The notes: generated by a model from the letters alone, not told the origin. DNA of 64,000 nucleotides from Leucobacter chromiiresistens (GCF_900102345.1 NZ_FNKB01000001.1:2604001-2668000), one strand, 5' to 3'; shown: positions 1 through 8,193, counted from the stretch's first letter. Translations and numbers: made by a program.

Positions 1-1
1 C

Positions 2-1222
2 AAGCCGGCGCAGGCGAAGCTGCCCTTCGAGGTCTGGGCGCTCGTCGCCGGCGGTTTCACCGTCGCGCTCGGGTACGGGGTCGTCGCGCCCGCGATCCCG
101 CAGTTCGGGCTCGAGTTCGACGTCTCCAACTTCGCCGCGTCGGCGATCGTCAGCGCGTTCGCCCTCATGCGCCTCGTCTCCGCGCCGCTCGCGGGCTGGG
201 TCGTCGGCCGGCTCGGCGAGCGACGCACGTACATCATCGGCATCCTCATCGTCGCCGTCTCCACGGGTGCCGCCGCGCTGGCCGCCGACTACACCCAGTT
301 CGTCGTGCTGCGCGGCGTCGGCGGCATCGGGTCCGCGATGTTCACGGTCGCCGCGACGGCGCTGCTCATCAAGGTCAGTCCGCCCGCCGCGCGCGGTCGC
401 GTCGCCAGCGTGAACGCCGCCGGGTTCCTGCTCGGCGGCCTCCTCGGGCCGGTGCTCGGCGGCGCCGTCGCGATCTTCGGCCTCCGCGCGCCCTTCGTGT
501 TCTACTTCTTCACGCTCGTCGCAGCGGCGACCGTCGTCGCCGTCGCACTGCGTCGTTCGGCGCTCGCGGGACGCGCTCCCCGCGGGTCGGCCGACGACGG
601 CGGCGAGATGACGTTGGGCGCGGCGCTCCGCGTTCCGCAGTACCGCACCCTGCTGCTCTCGGTGTTCGCCTTCGGTTGGTCGTCGTTCGGCGTGCGCGTC
701 TCCGTGATCCCGCTGCTCGTCGCCGCGACGTTCCACGGCGACGCGACGATGGCCGCCTGGGTGCTCGCAGCCTACGCGGCGGGCAACGCGATCCTCATCT
801 TCCCGTCGGGGCGGTGGAACGACACGATCGGCCGCAAGCCGCTGCTCATCACCGGCTCCATCATCCTCACCGCGGCCTACGCCGCATTCCCGTTCTCCCC
901 CGTGCTCTGGGTCGCGCTCGCCGTCATGTTCGCCGCGGGCGCCGGGTCGGCGCTCGTGAACCCGGGGCAGCAGGCAGTGCTCGCCGACGTCCTCGCCCAG
1001 CGCCGCGGCGGATCGGTGGTCGCCGCGTACTCGATGACGAGCGATCTCGGGGGTGTGCTCGGGCCGCTCATCGCCGGGGCGATCGTCGACCTCGCCGGGT
1101 TCGGATGGGCGTTCGGCGCGACCGCCGCACTCATCGGCGTCGCCGCGCTCGCCTGGACGCTCACCCCGGCGTCTCGGCCGCCCGAGGCGACGCCGGCACC
1201 GCCGCGGCCGTCAGCCCTCTAG
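2..1222 (+). CDS. MFS transporter, 5' end cut by window edge
   Basis: The frame is open from the left edge and codes for about 406 visible residues, so the true start lies outside. The protein is strongly hydrophobic with about eleven membrane segments, as expected for the major facilitator superfamily. The first-half signature between helices 2 and 3 reads GWVVGRLGERR, and the equivalent second-half loop reads GRWNDTIGRKP, both typical MFS motif A variants. These show a proton-coupled transporter of the 12-helix, probably drug-efflux, type; the substrate cannot be read from sequence. The C-terminus is short and Pro/Ala-rich. The last 12 bases overlap the 3' end of the convergent def gene. 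Family confidence is high, substrate unknown. Confidence 0.9.
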   Translation, partial: KPAQAKLPFEVWALVAGGFTVALGYGVVAPAIPQFGLEFDVSNFAASAIVSAFALMRLVSAPLAGWVVGRLGERRTYIIGILIVAVSTGAAALAADYTQFVVLRGVGGIGSAMFTVAATALLIKVSPPAARGRVASVNAAGFLLGGLLGPVLGGAVAIFGLRAPFVFYFFTLVAAATVVAVALRRSALAGRAPRGSADDGGEMTLGAALRVPQYRTLLLSVFAFGWSSFGVRVSVIPLLVAATFHGDATMAAWVLAAYAAGNAILIFPSGRWNDTIGRKPLLITGSIILTAAYAAFPFSPVLWVALAVMFAAGAGSALVNPGQQAVLADVLAQRRGGSVVAAYSMTSDLGGVLGPLIAGAIVDLAGFGWAFGATAALIGVAALAWTLTPASRPPEATPAPPRPSAL

Positions 1223-1774
1223 GTCGTCGACGCCGGGCATCCAGCTGAGGCCGGGCCGCCCCCAGCCGTTCTTGCGCTGCGCCTTCTGCGCGCCCCGGTG
1301 CTCGGGGTGCACGAGCCGGTCGACGTAGAGCAGCCCGCTGAGGTGGTCGTACTCGTGCTGCAGAATGCGCGCGAACCAGCCGCTCGCCGTGATCTCGAAC
1401 GGCTTCCCATCGATGTCCTGCGCCCGCAGCAGGGCGCGCGGGGAGCGCCGGAGCGCGAAGCGCTCGCCGGGGAAGGAGAGGCACCCCTCCACCTCGTCCT
1501 CGCCGGGGATGCCGGGCTCGGGCGGCGAGATCCACAGCTCCGGATTGATGGCGACGCCGCGCGGCGCCGCCTCCTCCTGCTCGTCGTACATCCACACGAA
1601 GACGCGCTTGCCGATGCCCACCTGCGGGGCGGCGAGCCCGACGCCGGGCGCCGCGACCGTCGTCTCGAACATGTCGTCGACGAGCGTGCGCAGCTCCGCG
1701 TCGAACTCGGTGACGGGGGCGGCGGGGCGATGCAGCACGGGTTCGCCGGAGATCACGATGGGAAGAACAGCCAT
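1211..1774 (-). CDS. def: Peptide deformylase
   Basis: Removes the formyl group from the N-terminal methionine of new proteins, a metal-dependent cytosolic step. The 187-residue protein has all three family motifs: GVGLAAPQ from residue 44, EGCLS with metal ligand Cys98, and HEYDH with ligands His140 and His144 and catalytic Glu141. The longer reading frame upstream is low-complexity, so the ATG at 1774 is taken as start: it gives the usual length. A -10 box TAAACT lies 7 nt before this ATG, so the mRNA may be leaderless, although GGAG also sits in that gap. Transcribed divergently from orn and convergently with the MFS gene, overlapping its end by 12 bases. Confidence 0.95.
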   Translation of the reverse strand: MAVLPIVISGEPVLHRPAAPVTEFDAELRTLVDDMFETTVAAPGVGLAAPQVGIGKRVFVWMYDEQEEAAPRGVAINPELWISPPEPGIPGEDEVEGCLSFPGERFALRRSPRALLRAQDIDGKPFEITASGWFARILQHEYDHLSGLLYVDRLVHPEHRGAQKAQRKNGWGRPGLSWMPGVDDLEG

Positions 1775-1914
1775 GGTCTCCAGTTTAGGGCGTGCCCCGG
1801 CGCGGCTGACGCCGCCGCCCGCCCGCACCCCTCCGGCCGGCCGCACCCCGCCCAGTAGACTGAACCGATTGCGGGCGCGCGCCCGCACCACGACACGGCA
1901 CCCGAGGAGCAACT
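1775..1914. promoter_or_regulatory. Divergent promoter region of def and orn
   Basis: Leftward, TAAACT at 1787-1782 is a plausible -10 box for def, 7 nt before its ATG. Rightward, TAGACT at 1856-1861 is a plausible -10 box for orn. It is followed in the predicted leader by a perfect 16-nt palindrome, GCGGGCGCGCGCCCGC, at 1871-1886, and by the ribosome site GAGGAG at 1904-1909. No convincing -35 boxes were seen. Confidence 0.5.
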
Positions 1915-2556
1915 GTGGCGAATACGCCGGCTGACCAGATCGTCTGGATCGACTGCGAGATGACGGGGCTCGATGTCGACCGCGACGGGCTGTGCGAGAT
2001 CGCGGTCATCGTCACCGACTTCGATCTCACCCCCCTCGACGCCGGCTTCGAGATCGTCATCGACCCGGGTGCGGAGGCGCTGGAGCACATGAACGACTTC
2101 GTGCGCACGATGCACGAGAAATCGGGGCTGCTGCCCCGGATCGCGGAGGGCGCGAGCCTCGAGGAGGCCGAGCGCCAGGTCATCGCCTACCTGGAGCGCT
2201 TCGTCACCGCGGGGCGGCGCCCGCTCGTGGCGGGGAACACGATCGGCATGGATCGCCGCTTCATCGCGAAATACCTGCCCGTGCTGGAGGAGCGCCTGCA
2301 CTACCGCAGCATCGACGTCTCCACGATCAAGGAGCTGAGCCGCCGCTGGTACCCGGCGGCGTACTCGGGGGCGCCGGAGAAGACGGGCGGGCACCGCGCC
2401 CTGGCCGACATCGCCGAGTCCATCCAGGAGCTCGCGTACTTCCGCGACGCGGTGATGGTCTCGATGCCCGGCCCCGACAAGGAGACGGCCGGATCGCACG
2501 CGAAGCGCGCGACGGAGCGGTTCGCGGCGCTGGTGCACGGAGACGCCGCCGAGTAG
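1915..2556 (+). CDS. orn: Oligoribonuclease
   Basis: A 3'-5' exonuclease of the DEDDh family that degrades RNA pieces of two to five nucleotides, including the pGpG made when c-di-GMP is broken down. That is relevant because two GGDEF-EAL proteins lie in this window. The 213-residue length is close to the family's usual 180-210. The first acidic pair is in WIDCEMTGLD (Asp13, Glu15), the third Asp is in GMDRRF, and the C-terminal HRALADI supplies the catalytic His and last Asp. Start is GTG, five bases after GAGGAG. The acidic and Ala-rich tail is short. tRNA-His follows 113 bases downstream with its own -10 box. Confidence 0.96.
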   Translation: MANTPADQIVWIDCEMTGLDVDRDGLCEIAVIVTDFDLTPLDAGFEIVIDPGAEALEHMNDFVRTMHEKSGLLPRIAEGASLEEAERQVIAYLERFVTAGRRPLVAGNTIGMDRRFIAKYLPVLEERLHYRSIDVSTIKELSRRWYPAAYSGAPEKTGGHRALADIAESIQELAYFRDAVMVSMPGPDKETAGSHAKRATERFAALVHGDAAE

Positions 2557-2597
2557 TCGCGGCACCGGCGCGCGACGCGCGCGCCGTTCCAGTCGGT

Positions 2598-2628
2598 TTG
2601 GCATTGGCGCCGGTGGGTGGGTTATGAT
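2598..2628 (+). promoter_or_regulatory. Promoter of tRNA-His
   Basis: TTGGCA at 2598-2603 and TATGAT at 2623-2628 resemble a sigma-70-type promoter. The 19-nt spacer is long, so the -35 assignment is uncertain; the -10 box is good. It lies about 40 bases before the mature tRNA. Confidence 0.5.
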
Positions 2629-2669
2629 GATCAGGTTGCCCGGCGAGCTCACGCGAGTCAGGTCAGCAT

Positions 2670-2746
2670 GGTGGCTATAGCTCAGTCGGTAGAGCACCGG
2701 CTTGTGGTGCCGGTGGTCGCGGGTTCAAGTCCCGTTAGCCACCCCA
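2670..2746 (+). tRNA. tRNA-His (GTG anticodon)
   Basis: A full cloverleaf can be drawn. The acceptor stem is GTGGCTA (2671-2677) with TAGCCAC (2736-2742). The anticodon stem is CCGGC/GCCGG around loop TTGTGGT, with anticodon GTG at 2704-2706. The T arm contains GGTTCAAGTCC. G2670 can pair with C2743, giving the extra G-1:C73 pair specific to histidine tRNA. CCA is encoded at 2744-2746. Confidence 0.97.
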
Positions 2747-2753
2747 AGTGAAT

Positions 2754-2802
2754 CGAGGCCCGCCTCGCACACGGATGCAGATCCGGTGCGCGGCGGGCCT
2801 CG
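2754..2802. terminator. Long hairpin after tRNA-His
   Basis: Arms CGAGGCCCGCC (2754-2764) and GGCGGGCCTCG (2792-2802) pair over 11 bp. After a T/C mismatch, CGCAC/GTGCG and CGGAT/ATCCG add ten pairs with one bulged A, closing on a GCAG loop. No T-tract follows on the plus strand. It is the likely stop for tRNA-His transcription and could also serve the convergent ThiF gene. Confidence 0.7.
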
Positions 2803-2858
2803 TTCGTGTGAGCACCGCGTTCGGCCCGGCCTGGGGCCGACCGCGCCTCGCGCCCCGC

Positions 2859-3800
2859 CTACCCGCGGTGCCGCGCGATGTCGGCGAGCGTGTAGCTGCC
2901 GAGCGGATTGAGGCGCAGCTGCTGGCGCGCCGCGGCGACGAGCAGCCCGCGGAGGTGCTGCGCGCGTCCGGCCCGCACGATGCGCGTGCGGAGCAGATAG
3001 GCGTCGGTGTAGGCGACGCGGGGCGCCCATACGGGCGAGCGGCGCCGATTCGACACCGCTGTCGTGAGGTGCAGGAACGCCTGCGCACTGCCGATCGCGG
3101 ACGCCGCGTCGACGCCGATCGAGATCGACGGGAGCGAGGCGGGCTCCTCGCCCCCCTCCCCCTCGACGGCTCGCAGCGAGCGGAGGTCGGTGTACGACGG
3201 GATGTAGGGCAGGCAGCGGGCGAAGTCGACTCCCGCGTCGGCGATCTCGTCGAGCGGCATCTCCGCGTCGAATCCCATGAAGCGCTCGAACGTCCAGGCC
3301 GATGCCGGCGCGAAGGAGGTGACCTGGGCGGCGAAGCCGACGTTCATCACGAGCAGATCGGGGATGCCCTGCAGCCGCGCCCGGCGGGCGATGAGCGATC
3401 CGATCTCGGGCTTCGTGAGCTCCGACTCGTCGAGCACGAGAGACGCCCCCTGCATGAAGTCGGCGACGTTCTCGGGGGTGACGCCGTCGAAGAACGTGCG
3501 CACCTCGGCTTCGGGGTTGATGTCGATCACGCGCTCGCGGAAGACGTCGGCCTTGCGCCTGCCGATCGTGGCGCTGCTCGCGCCCTCGACCCGATTCACG
3601 TTCTCGAGCTCGAAGACCTCGGGATCCGCCACGCTGAACGCGGCCACGCCCATGCGCGCGAGCTTCAGGCCGAGCTGGAAGCCGTCGCCGCCGACACCCG
3701 CGATGGCGACGCGCGCAGCGGTGAGGGCGCGCTGCTCGTCTTCGCTCCAGAACCCGTAGTTCCTCGAGAACTGGGGAGCGTCGACGCCCAGAGCGGTCAT
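2859..3800 (-). CDS. ThiF/E1-like adenylyltransferase
   Basis: A 313-residue stand-alone E1-superfamily Rossmann protein. GVGGDG (35-40) is the nucleotide loop. The stretch after Asp59 (DPEVFELENVNR, 59-70) matches the acidic and Asn/Arg elements that bind ATP-Mg, and IGRRKAD (79-85) supplies the conserved Arg/Lys. Known relatives adenylate a carboxylate, usually the C-terminal glycine of a ubiquitin-like protein. The CxxC zinc pair of ThiF/MoeB is absent; Cys196 is the only obvious candidate for a catalytic cysteine. No ubiquitin-like partner is nearby. The start overlaps the stop of the upstream acyltransferase by ATGA, so the two are translationally coupled. Family is clear; substrate is unknown. 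Confidence 0.85.
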   Translation of the reverse strand: MTALGVDAPQFSRNYGFWSEDEQRALTAARVAIAGVGGDGFQLGLKLARMGVAAFSVADPEVFELENVNRVEGASSATIGRRKADVFRERVIDINPEAEVRTFFDGVTPENVADFMQGASLVLDESELTKPEIGSLIARRARLQGIPDLLVMNVGFAAQVTSFAPASAWTFERFMGFDAEMPLDEIADAGVDFARCLPYIPSYTDLRSLRAVEGEGGEEPASLPSISIGVDAASAIGSAQAFLHLTTAVSNRRRSPVWAPRVAYTDAYLLRTRIVRAGRAQHLRGLLVAAARQQLRLNPLGSYTLADIARHRG

Positions 3801-4567
3801 TGCAGCTGCTCGCTCAGCGCGCGCTTCGGGGCGCGGCCCACATAGGTCATGGCGCCGTCGTCGGCGCGGTACTGATCGATGATTCCGCTCTGGCGGTCGT
3901 TCACGCGTTCCGTCGAGAGCGGGATGTCGATCTCGATCGGCAGGTTGTAGTCGAGGTAGTGCTCGACGTAGCGCGGCTCGCCGATGCGCGAGATCGCGAT
4001 GGTGCCCCGCAGATGACGCTCGAGCCAGGGCTCGATGATGGCGAAGGTGCGCTCGAGGCCGTGGTTCGCCTCGTAGGCGAGCATGACGGCGAACAGGTGC
4101 CACTGCACCAGTTCCTGCATGACGGCGTGCTCGTGGCGGGCGATCACCCGCGAGACCTCGACGCTCCGCGGCGACAGGTCGCCGTCGACGAACGAGTCGG
4201 GGCAGAACTCCTCCACCGGGAGCGGCAGCTCGTCGCCGCGCACGATGAGGCGCGAGACCCCGACGACGCGCACGCCGTCGATGTGGTTCTCGAAGACTGC
4301 GAAGGTGATCGAGCGGGCGTCGTCGGCGTCGCGGTCGGTGCCGTCGGGCTGGATCTCGCTCTCGTCGAGCTGGCCCGTCTGATCGACGTAGACGTTCCTC
4401 CGCAGCTCGAAGTGCGCACGGTACTCCGACTCGAGCCCGGGTCGCGGCACGTCGTTCTCCGCGATGATGCCGATGCACATGCGCGCGGTCGGCTGCTCCG
4501 CGAAGAGGGCGGAGCCGATGACGGGGATGACGTCGTGATTCGTCACGGAACGATCGATATGGGACAA
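3797..4567 (-). CDS. LuxI-like N-acyltransferase (GNAT fold)
   Basis: A 256-residue protein resembling the acyl-homoserine-lactone synthase/FeeM branch of the GNAT superfamily. Visible landmarks are an N-terminal Arg-rich helix LRRNVYVD (55-62), the strand VVGVSRLIVR (101-110) and VEVSRVIAR (136-144), where Glu137-x-Ser-Arg140 matches the E-x-S-R signature of LuxI enzymes. Enzymes of this group transfer an acyl chain to an amino group of an amino acid or derivative. The start is TTG at 4567, placed ten bases after a strong AGGAGG; GTG at 4546 is an alternative without a ribosome site. It overlaps the ThiF gene by 4 bases. The acyl donor and acceptor cannot be read from sequence. Confidence 0.75.
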   Translation of the reverse strand: MSHIDRSVTNHDVIPVIGSALFAEQPTARMCIGIIAENDVPRPGLESEYRAHFELRRNVYVDQTGQLDESEIQPDGTDRDADDARSITFAVFENHIDGVRVVGVSRLIVRGDELPLPVEEFCPDSFVDGDLSPRSVEVSRVIARHEHAVMQELVQWHLFAVMLAYEANHGLERTFAIIEPWLERHLRGTIAISRIGEPRYVEHYLDYNLPIEIDIPLSTERVNDRQSGIIDQYRADDGAMTYVGRAPKRALSEQLQ

Positions 4568-4832
4568 CGCCGAGGATCCTCCTGTTGGAGCGGCTGCATG
4601 CGCCGCGGATACGTCATGAATGCCCGGGTGTGACCTCGAACGACTCCTGCAGGTCTCATTGTGCCCGAATCGCGGTTCATCGCGCAGCGCGGGCTTCGCA
4701 CGGCGAGTCGCGCCGCGCCTGTCCGGGCCGCCGGACGCCTCCGAACGCAGCGCGACGGCGGCGCGGTGGTGGGAGACAGCAAAAGCGGGATGCTAGCATA
4801 TGTGCACTACTGACGTCGAAATTGGGGGAAAG
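4568..4832. promoter_or_regulatory. Divergent control region of the ThiF/acyltransferase locus
   Basis: Leftward, AGGAGG at 4576-4581 serves the TTG start of the acyltransferase. Rightward, TGCTAGCAT at 4791-4799 is an extended -10 box (TGn plus TAGCAT). Transcription from it would begin near 4806, after the ATG at 4800, which argues for the GTG start at 4833. No clear operator palindrome was seen. Confidence 0.45.
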
Positions 4833-5717
4833 GTGCAGGGAGACGGTTGGAACCGCGGGAACAGTGTTCGTTCCCGACCGGCGCTCGATGACGCCCGCAT
4901 GAAAGTGCTGCTCACCGCGGTGCAGCACGTGGAGACCGTAGGGATCTCCCTCGGGGTCTCGCAGGACCTCATCGACCGGATCTGCCTCGAAGCGGGCGTC
5001 TCGGCGAAGCAGTTCGGGCAGGTGTGGCCGAGCGCGAACGCGTTCATGGCCGACCTGTTCTGCGAGCTCGCGAATCAGGCGCAGATCGATCGCGCGGATA
5101 CGGAGACCCTGCTGACGACGTGGCAGTACCTGAGCATGCGCACGGAGGATCTGCGGACGCCCGCGGGCCGTCGCAGCGTGCTCATCGACATCATCCGCAC
5201 CGCGGCGGAGTACAACTTCGAGGTGGTCACCGCTTCGAGCAAGTGGCGCACGTACGCGGCGCTCTCGACCACGATCATGGCGTGGCCCGACGAGGCGGAT
5301 CGCTCTCGGATGCTCGACGCGCTGCAGGCGAGCGAGCTCTCGTTCGTCGAGACGATGGAGAGCTTCTACCGCAACGTGCTCCCCACGGTCGGCTATCGGC
5401 TGAAGCCGATGTTCCACAACGACTACCAGCCCTTCGTCGTCGCGGCGGCTTCGGTGATCGAGGGCCTCGGCATCGTGCGCGCGACGGTCCCTGCTCTCGT
5501 GGGGGCGCATTTCAGCGCGCCGGGCGCGGTACTGGAGGGCGAGGGCCGCGAGGCGGCGCCCGACGAGACCTGGTCGGTCTCGGCGCTCGCGTTCATGGGC
5601 GTCGTCGACGCGTTCATCGAGCCCGACCCGGAGTTCGTCGCGGCCGAGGCCATCTCGCGGCTCAGCTCGGGGGTCGACGTCACGCCGCAGTCGCCCGGAG
5701 CCGACACCTCCTACTGA
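4833..5717 (+). CDS. TetR-like transcriptional regulator
   Basis: A 294-residue protein. The segment beginning MKVLLTAVQHVE and running through EAGVSAKQFGQVW has the spacing of a TetR N-terminal three-helix DNA-binding unit, with the recognition helix at GVSAKQF. The usual aromatic Y-x-H-F is replaced by FGQVW, so it is a divergent member. The remaining 230 residues are helical with no recognisable ligand domain; family proteins are usually about 200 residues. GTG 4833 is chosen because the predicted transcript starts downstream of ATG 4800. It is divergent from the acyltransferase-ThiF pair and is the natural candidate for its local regulator, perhaps sensing its product; that role is inferred. 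Confidence 0.7.
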   Translation: MQGDGWNRGNSVRSRPALDDARMKVLLTAVQHVETVGISLGVSQDLIDRICLEAGVSAKQFGQVWPSANAFMADLFCELANQAQIDRADTETLLTTWQYLSMRTEDLRTPAGRRSVLIDIIRTAAEYNFEVVTASSKWRTYAALSTTIMAWPDEADRSRMLDALQASELSFVETMESFYRNVLPTVGYRLKPMFHNDYQPFVVAAASVIEGLGIVRATVPALVGAHFSAPGAVLEGEGREAAPDETWSVSALAFMGVVDAFIEPDPEFVAAEAISRLSSGVDVTPQSPGADTSY

Positions 5718-5726
5718 GGACGGGGA

Positions 5727-8084
5727 TCAGGCGATCTCCGCGCGCGTGCCGAAGCGCCGCAGCCGGTCGCGCGTGAGCGCGAACGACTGCGGCCGGCCGA
5801 AGTAGTAGCCCTGCACGCTGCGCACGCCGAGCTCCCGCAGCGTCTCCGCAACCGCGGCGCTCTCGATCCCCTCGACGACCACTGTGTGCCCGAGGTTGTC
5901 GCCGAACCCCTGCAGGGCCTTGATCAGCTCGCGCTGCCGGGAATCGTCGAGGTTGCCGATCAGGCTCTTGTCGATCTTCAGGATGTTCATGGGGAAGTGC
6001 ACGAGGGCCCCCACCGAGGAGTCGTCGGAGCCGTAATCGTCGAGGGCGATGATGAGCCCCGCGGTCTGCAGGTTCTCGGCGTCGCGCCGCAGCTCGTCGG
6101 TGACGGATCGCAGTGATCGCTCGTTGAGCTCGATACAGAGGGTGACGTCGGGGTGCGCTCGTGCCGCGTCGCGCAGGAAGGGGCCGAGCTCGGCATCGCT
6201 GATCTGGCCGAGGTCGAGGTTCACGGTCACGCAGTTCACGCTCGGCTCCAGCGCGCGGAACTGCTCGGCGGCATGGAGCGCCTTCGTGATGACCTGCTCG
6301 GTCAGCGCGTTCATCAGCCCCAGGCTCTTGGCCCGCGCGATCAGCGAGGGCGCGGAGATCGGGCCGAGCTCGGGATCGACGTAGCGTGTGAGCGCTTCGA
6401 ACGCCCAGATCTTCCCCGTCGAGATGTCGACGATGGGCTGGAAGGCGAGCATCAGCCGGTTGCCCTCGATGGCGCGGGCGACGATGTCGTTGAGGCGGGT
6501 GGAGCGGTGCGACGAGATGCTCACCGTGCTGCCGACGGGGTCGGTCCCCTGCCGCCTGGAGCGCTTGGCCTGCAGCATCGTGCGATCCGCGTCCTCGACG
6601 AGGGACTGGGCGTCGATCTCGCGGTGGCTCGAGAAGGCGAGCCCCGCGCTCACGAGGGGCCTGAGATCGTGCCCCTCGAGGTCCATGCGCTCGCTCAGCG
6701 CGGCGATCACGCGATCCGCCGACTCCTTGGCCTGGTCGATGGAGACGAGCCCCGTGAAGATCACGACGAATTCGTCGCCGCCGACCCGCGAGACGAAGTC
6801 GCCGCCGCCCGCAGCGCGTTCGAGTCGGCCGGCGAGCGCGCGCAGCAGCGCGTCGCCGGCTCGGTGGCCGAAGTTGTCGTTCAGTTTCTTGAAGTTGTCG
6901 AGGTCGATGAAGAGCAGGGCGATGCCCTCGTGATAGGCGCGATGCTCGTTCGCCTCGATCAGCGCCTCCTGGAACGCGCCGTAGTTCGGCAGCCCCGTCA
7001 GAGGGTCGGTGTTGGCGCGCTGCTCGAGTGAATCGACCTCGTACTGCATGCGCGCGGCCTCGCTGGCGAGGTGCGCGAGCGACTCGATGGCGCGCTGGTC
7101 GTCGCGGGTGAAGGCGCCGCCGCCGAGCTTGCGGGAGGCGACCACGTACTGCCACGCCCCCGCCTCCAGGCTCACGGGTGCTCCGATCTCGGAGGTCGAC
7201 GGCGCGGAGTCGCGCAACTCGACGCTGTTGGCGCGCACCACCCCTCGCGCGCGGTTGAGCAGCGCCGCGCCGAGGGACGCACCGCTCTCGCGCGGCAGCT
7301 CGATCGCGGCGTCCACGACCGCCGAGAGCCGCGCCTCGATATCGTCGGAGCGCGAGCGCTGGGCGAGCACGTAGAAGAGCGAACCGGCGAGCAGCACCAC
7401 GAACGGGGTGAGGCTCACCTCGGGATCGCTCTCCAGCCAGGAGATGACGGTCGCATCCATGTAGTGGATCAGCGTCGCAGTGCAGGCGACCACGGCGATG
7501 AGGAAACCGACGCGGCTCGGCTTGACCGAGGCGGCGCTCACGCCGCGGTCCACCTCGGCCCGGCCCCACTGCCGGGCGAACTCGGCGAGCAGCACGACGC
7601 CGTAGAACACCGCGGTTGCGACCACGAAGGTCGGGACCGACCAGATGCCGAGCGCTTCCCCGCCGAGGCGCACGGCGACGAAGCCGACGGCGCCGACGGC
7701 GGCGAGCCCGGTCGTGTAGAGCGCCAACCAGACGTTGCGCCGCAGCCAGGCCTGCGCGATCACGACGCCCACCGCCCAGATGCACACGCCGATGAACGGC
7801 GCGTGCTGCAGCGGATCGATGGAGAGCATGACGATCGAGACGCCCGCTCGCGGGAATCCCCGGTCGCGGCCGATGCGGATGTGGAACGGCCCGCAGATGA
7901 TCACGCTCGCGATCACGGCCAGCACCAGCGTCCACGATGTGGGCGGGTGCACGACGAGGTGGGCGACGCCGGTGCCGATGGTGACGAGCGCGAAGAGGAT
8001 GAAGGGTGCGGCGAACACCGCGTCCCCCTTCGCTACACCGACGCGCTGCACTGCGACCCCCTTCTCCCCCATGCCTCCGCGCAT
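5727..8084 (-). CDS. Membrane GGDEF-EAL cyclic-di-GMP protein
   Basis: A 785-residue protein with about seven N-terminal membrane helices (roughly residues 20-270), a linker, a GGDEF domain and a C-terminal EAL domain. The diguanylate cyclase motif is intact (VGGDEFVV, near residue 434). The phosphodiesterase side keeps EAL in FEALTRY, the Asp pair in LDDYGSD, Lys in LKIDKS and Glu in VVEGIES, so both activities are possible from sequence. The membrane part may sense an unknown signal. Start is uncertain: ATG 8084 is used, but GTG 8051, after GAAGGGGG, is also plausible. A CATAAT -10 box lies near 8115. Convergent with the TetR-like gene, 9 bases apart. Confidence 0.9.
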   Translation of the reverse strand: MRGGMGEKGVAVQRVGVAKGDAVFAAPFILFALVTIGTGVAHLVVHPPTSWTLVLAVIASVIICGPFHIRIGRDRGFPRAGVSIVMLSIDPLQHAPFIGVCIWAVGVVIAQAWLRRNVWLALYTTGLAAVGAVGFVAVRLGGEALGIWSVPTFVVATAVFYGVVLLAEFARQWGRAEVDRGVSAASVKPSRVGFLIAVVACTATLIHYMDATVISWLESDPEVSLTPFVVLLAGSLFYVLAQRSRSDDIEARLSAVVDAAIELPRESGASLGAALLNRARGVVRANSVELRDSAPSTSEIGAPVSLEAGAWQYVVASRKLGGGAFTRDDQRAIESLAHLASEAARMQYEVDSLEQRANTDPLTGLPNYGAFQEALIEANEHRAYHEGIALLFIDLDNFKKLNDNFGHRAGDALLRALAGRLERAAGGGDFVSRVGGDEFVVIFTGLVSIDQAKESADRVIAALSERMDLEGHDLRPLVSAGLAFSSHREIDAQSLVEDADRTMLQAKRSRRQGTDPVGSTVSISSHRSTRLNDIVARAIEGNRLMLAFQPIVDISTGKIWAFEALTRYVDPELGPISAPSLIARAKSLGLMNALTEQVITKALHAAEQFRALEPSVNCVTVNLDLGQISDAELGPFLRDAARAHPDVTLCIELNERSLRSVTDELRRDAENLQTAGLIIALDDYGSDDSSVGALVHFPMNILKIDKSLIGNLDDSRQRELIKALQGFGDNLGHTVVVEGIESAAVAETLRELGVRSVQGYYFGRPQSFALTRDRLRRFGTRAEIA

Positions 8085-8193
8085 TCCCCATCTGCGATGC
8101 GTGAACGCAGCAGCTCATTATGACATGGGCGCACCCCCGGGCTTCGCGCAATTCTCCCCGACGGCGCGGAGTCGTACTGTGTAGGGTGAAGAC

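Noticed and set aside
2748..3845. A 365-codon open frame opposite the ThiF gene
   Set aside because: Shadow of the real gene; Arg-rich composition, no ribosome site, overlaps the hairpin after tRNA-His.
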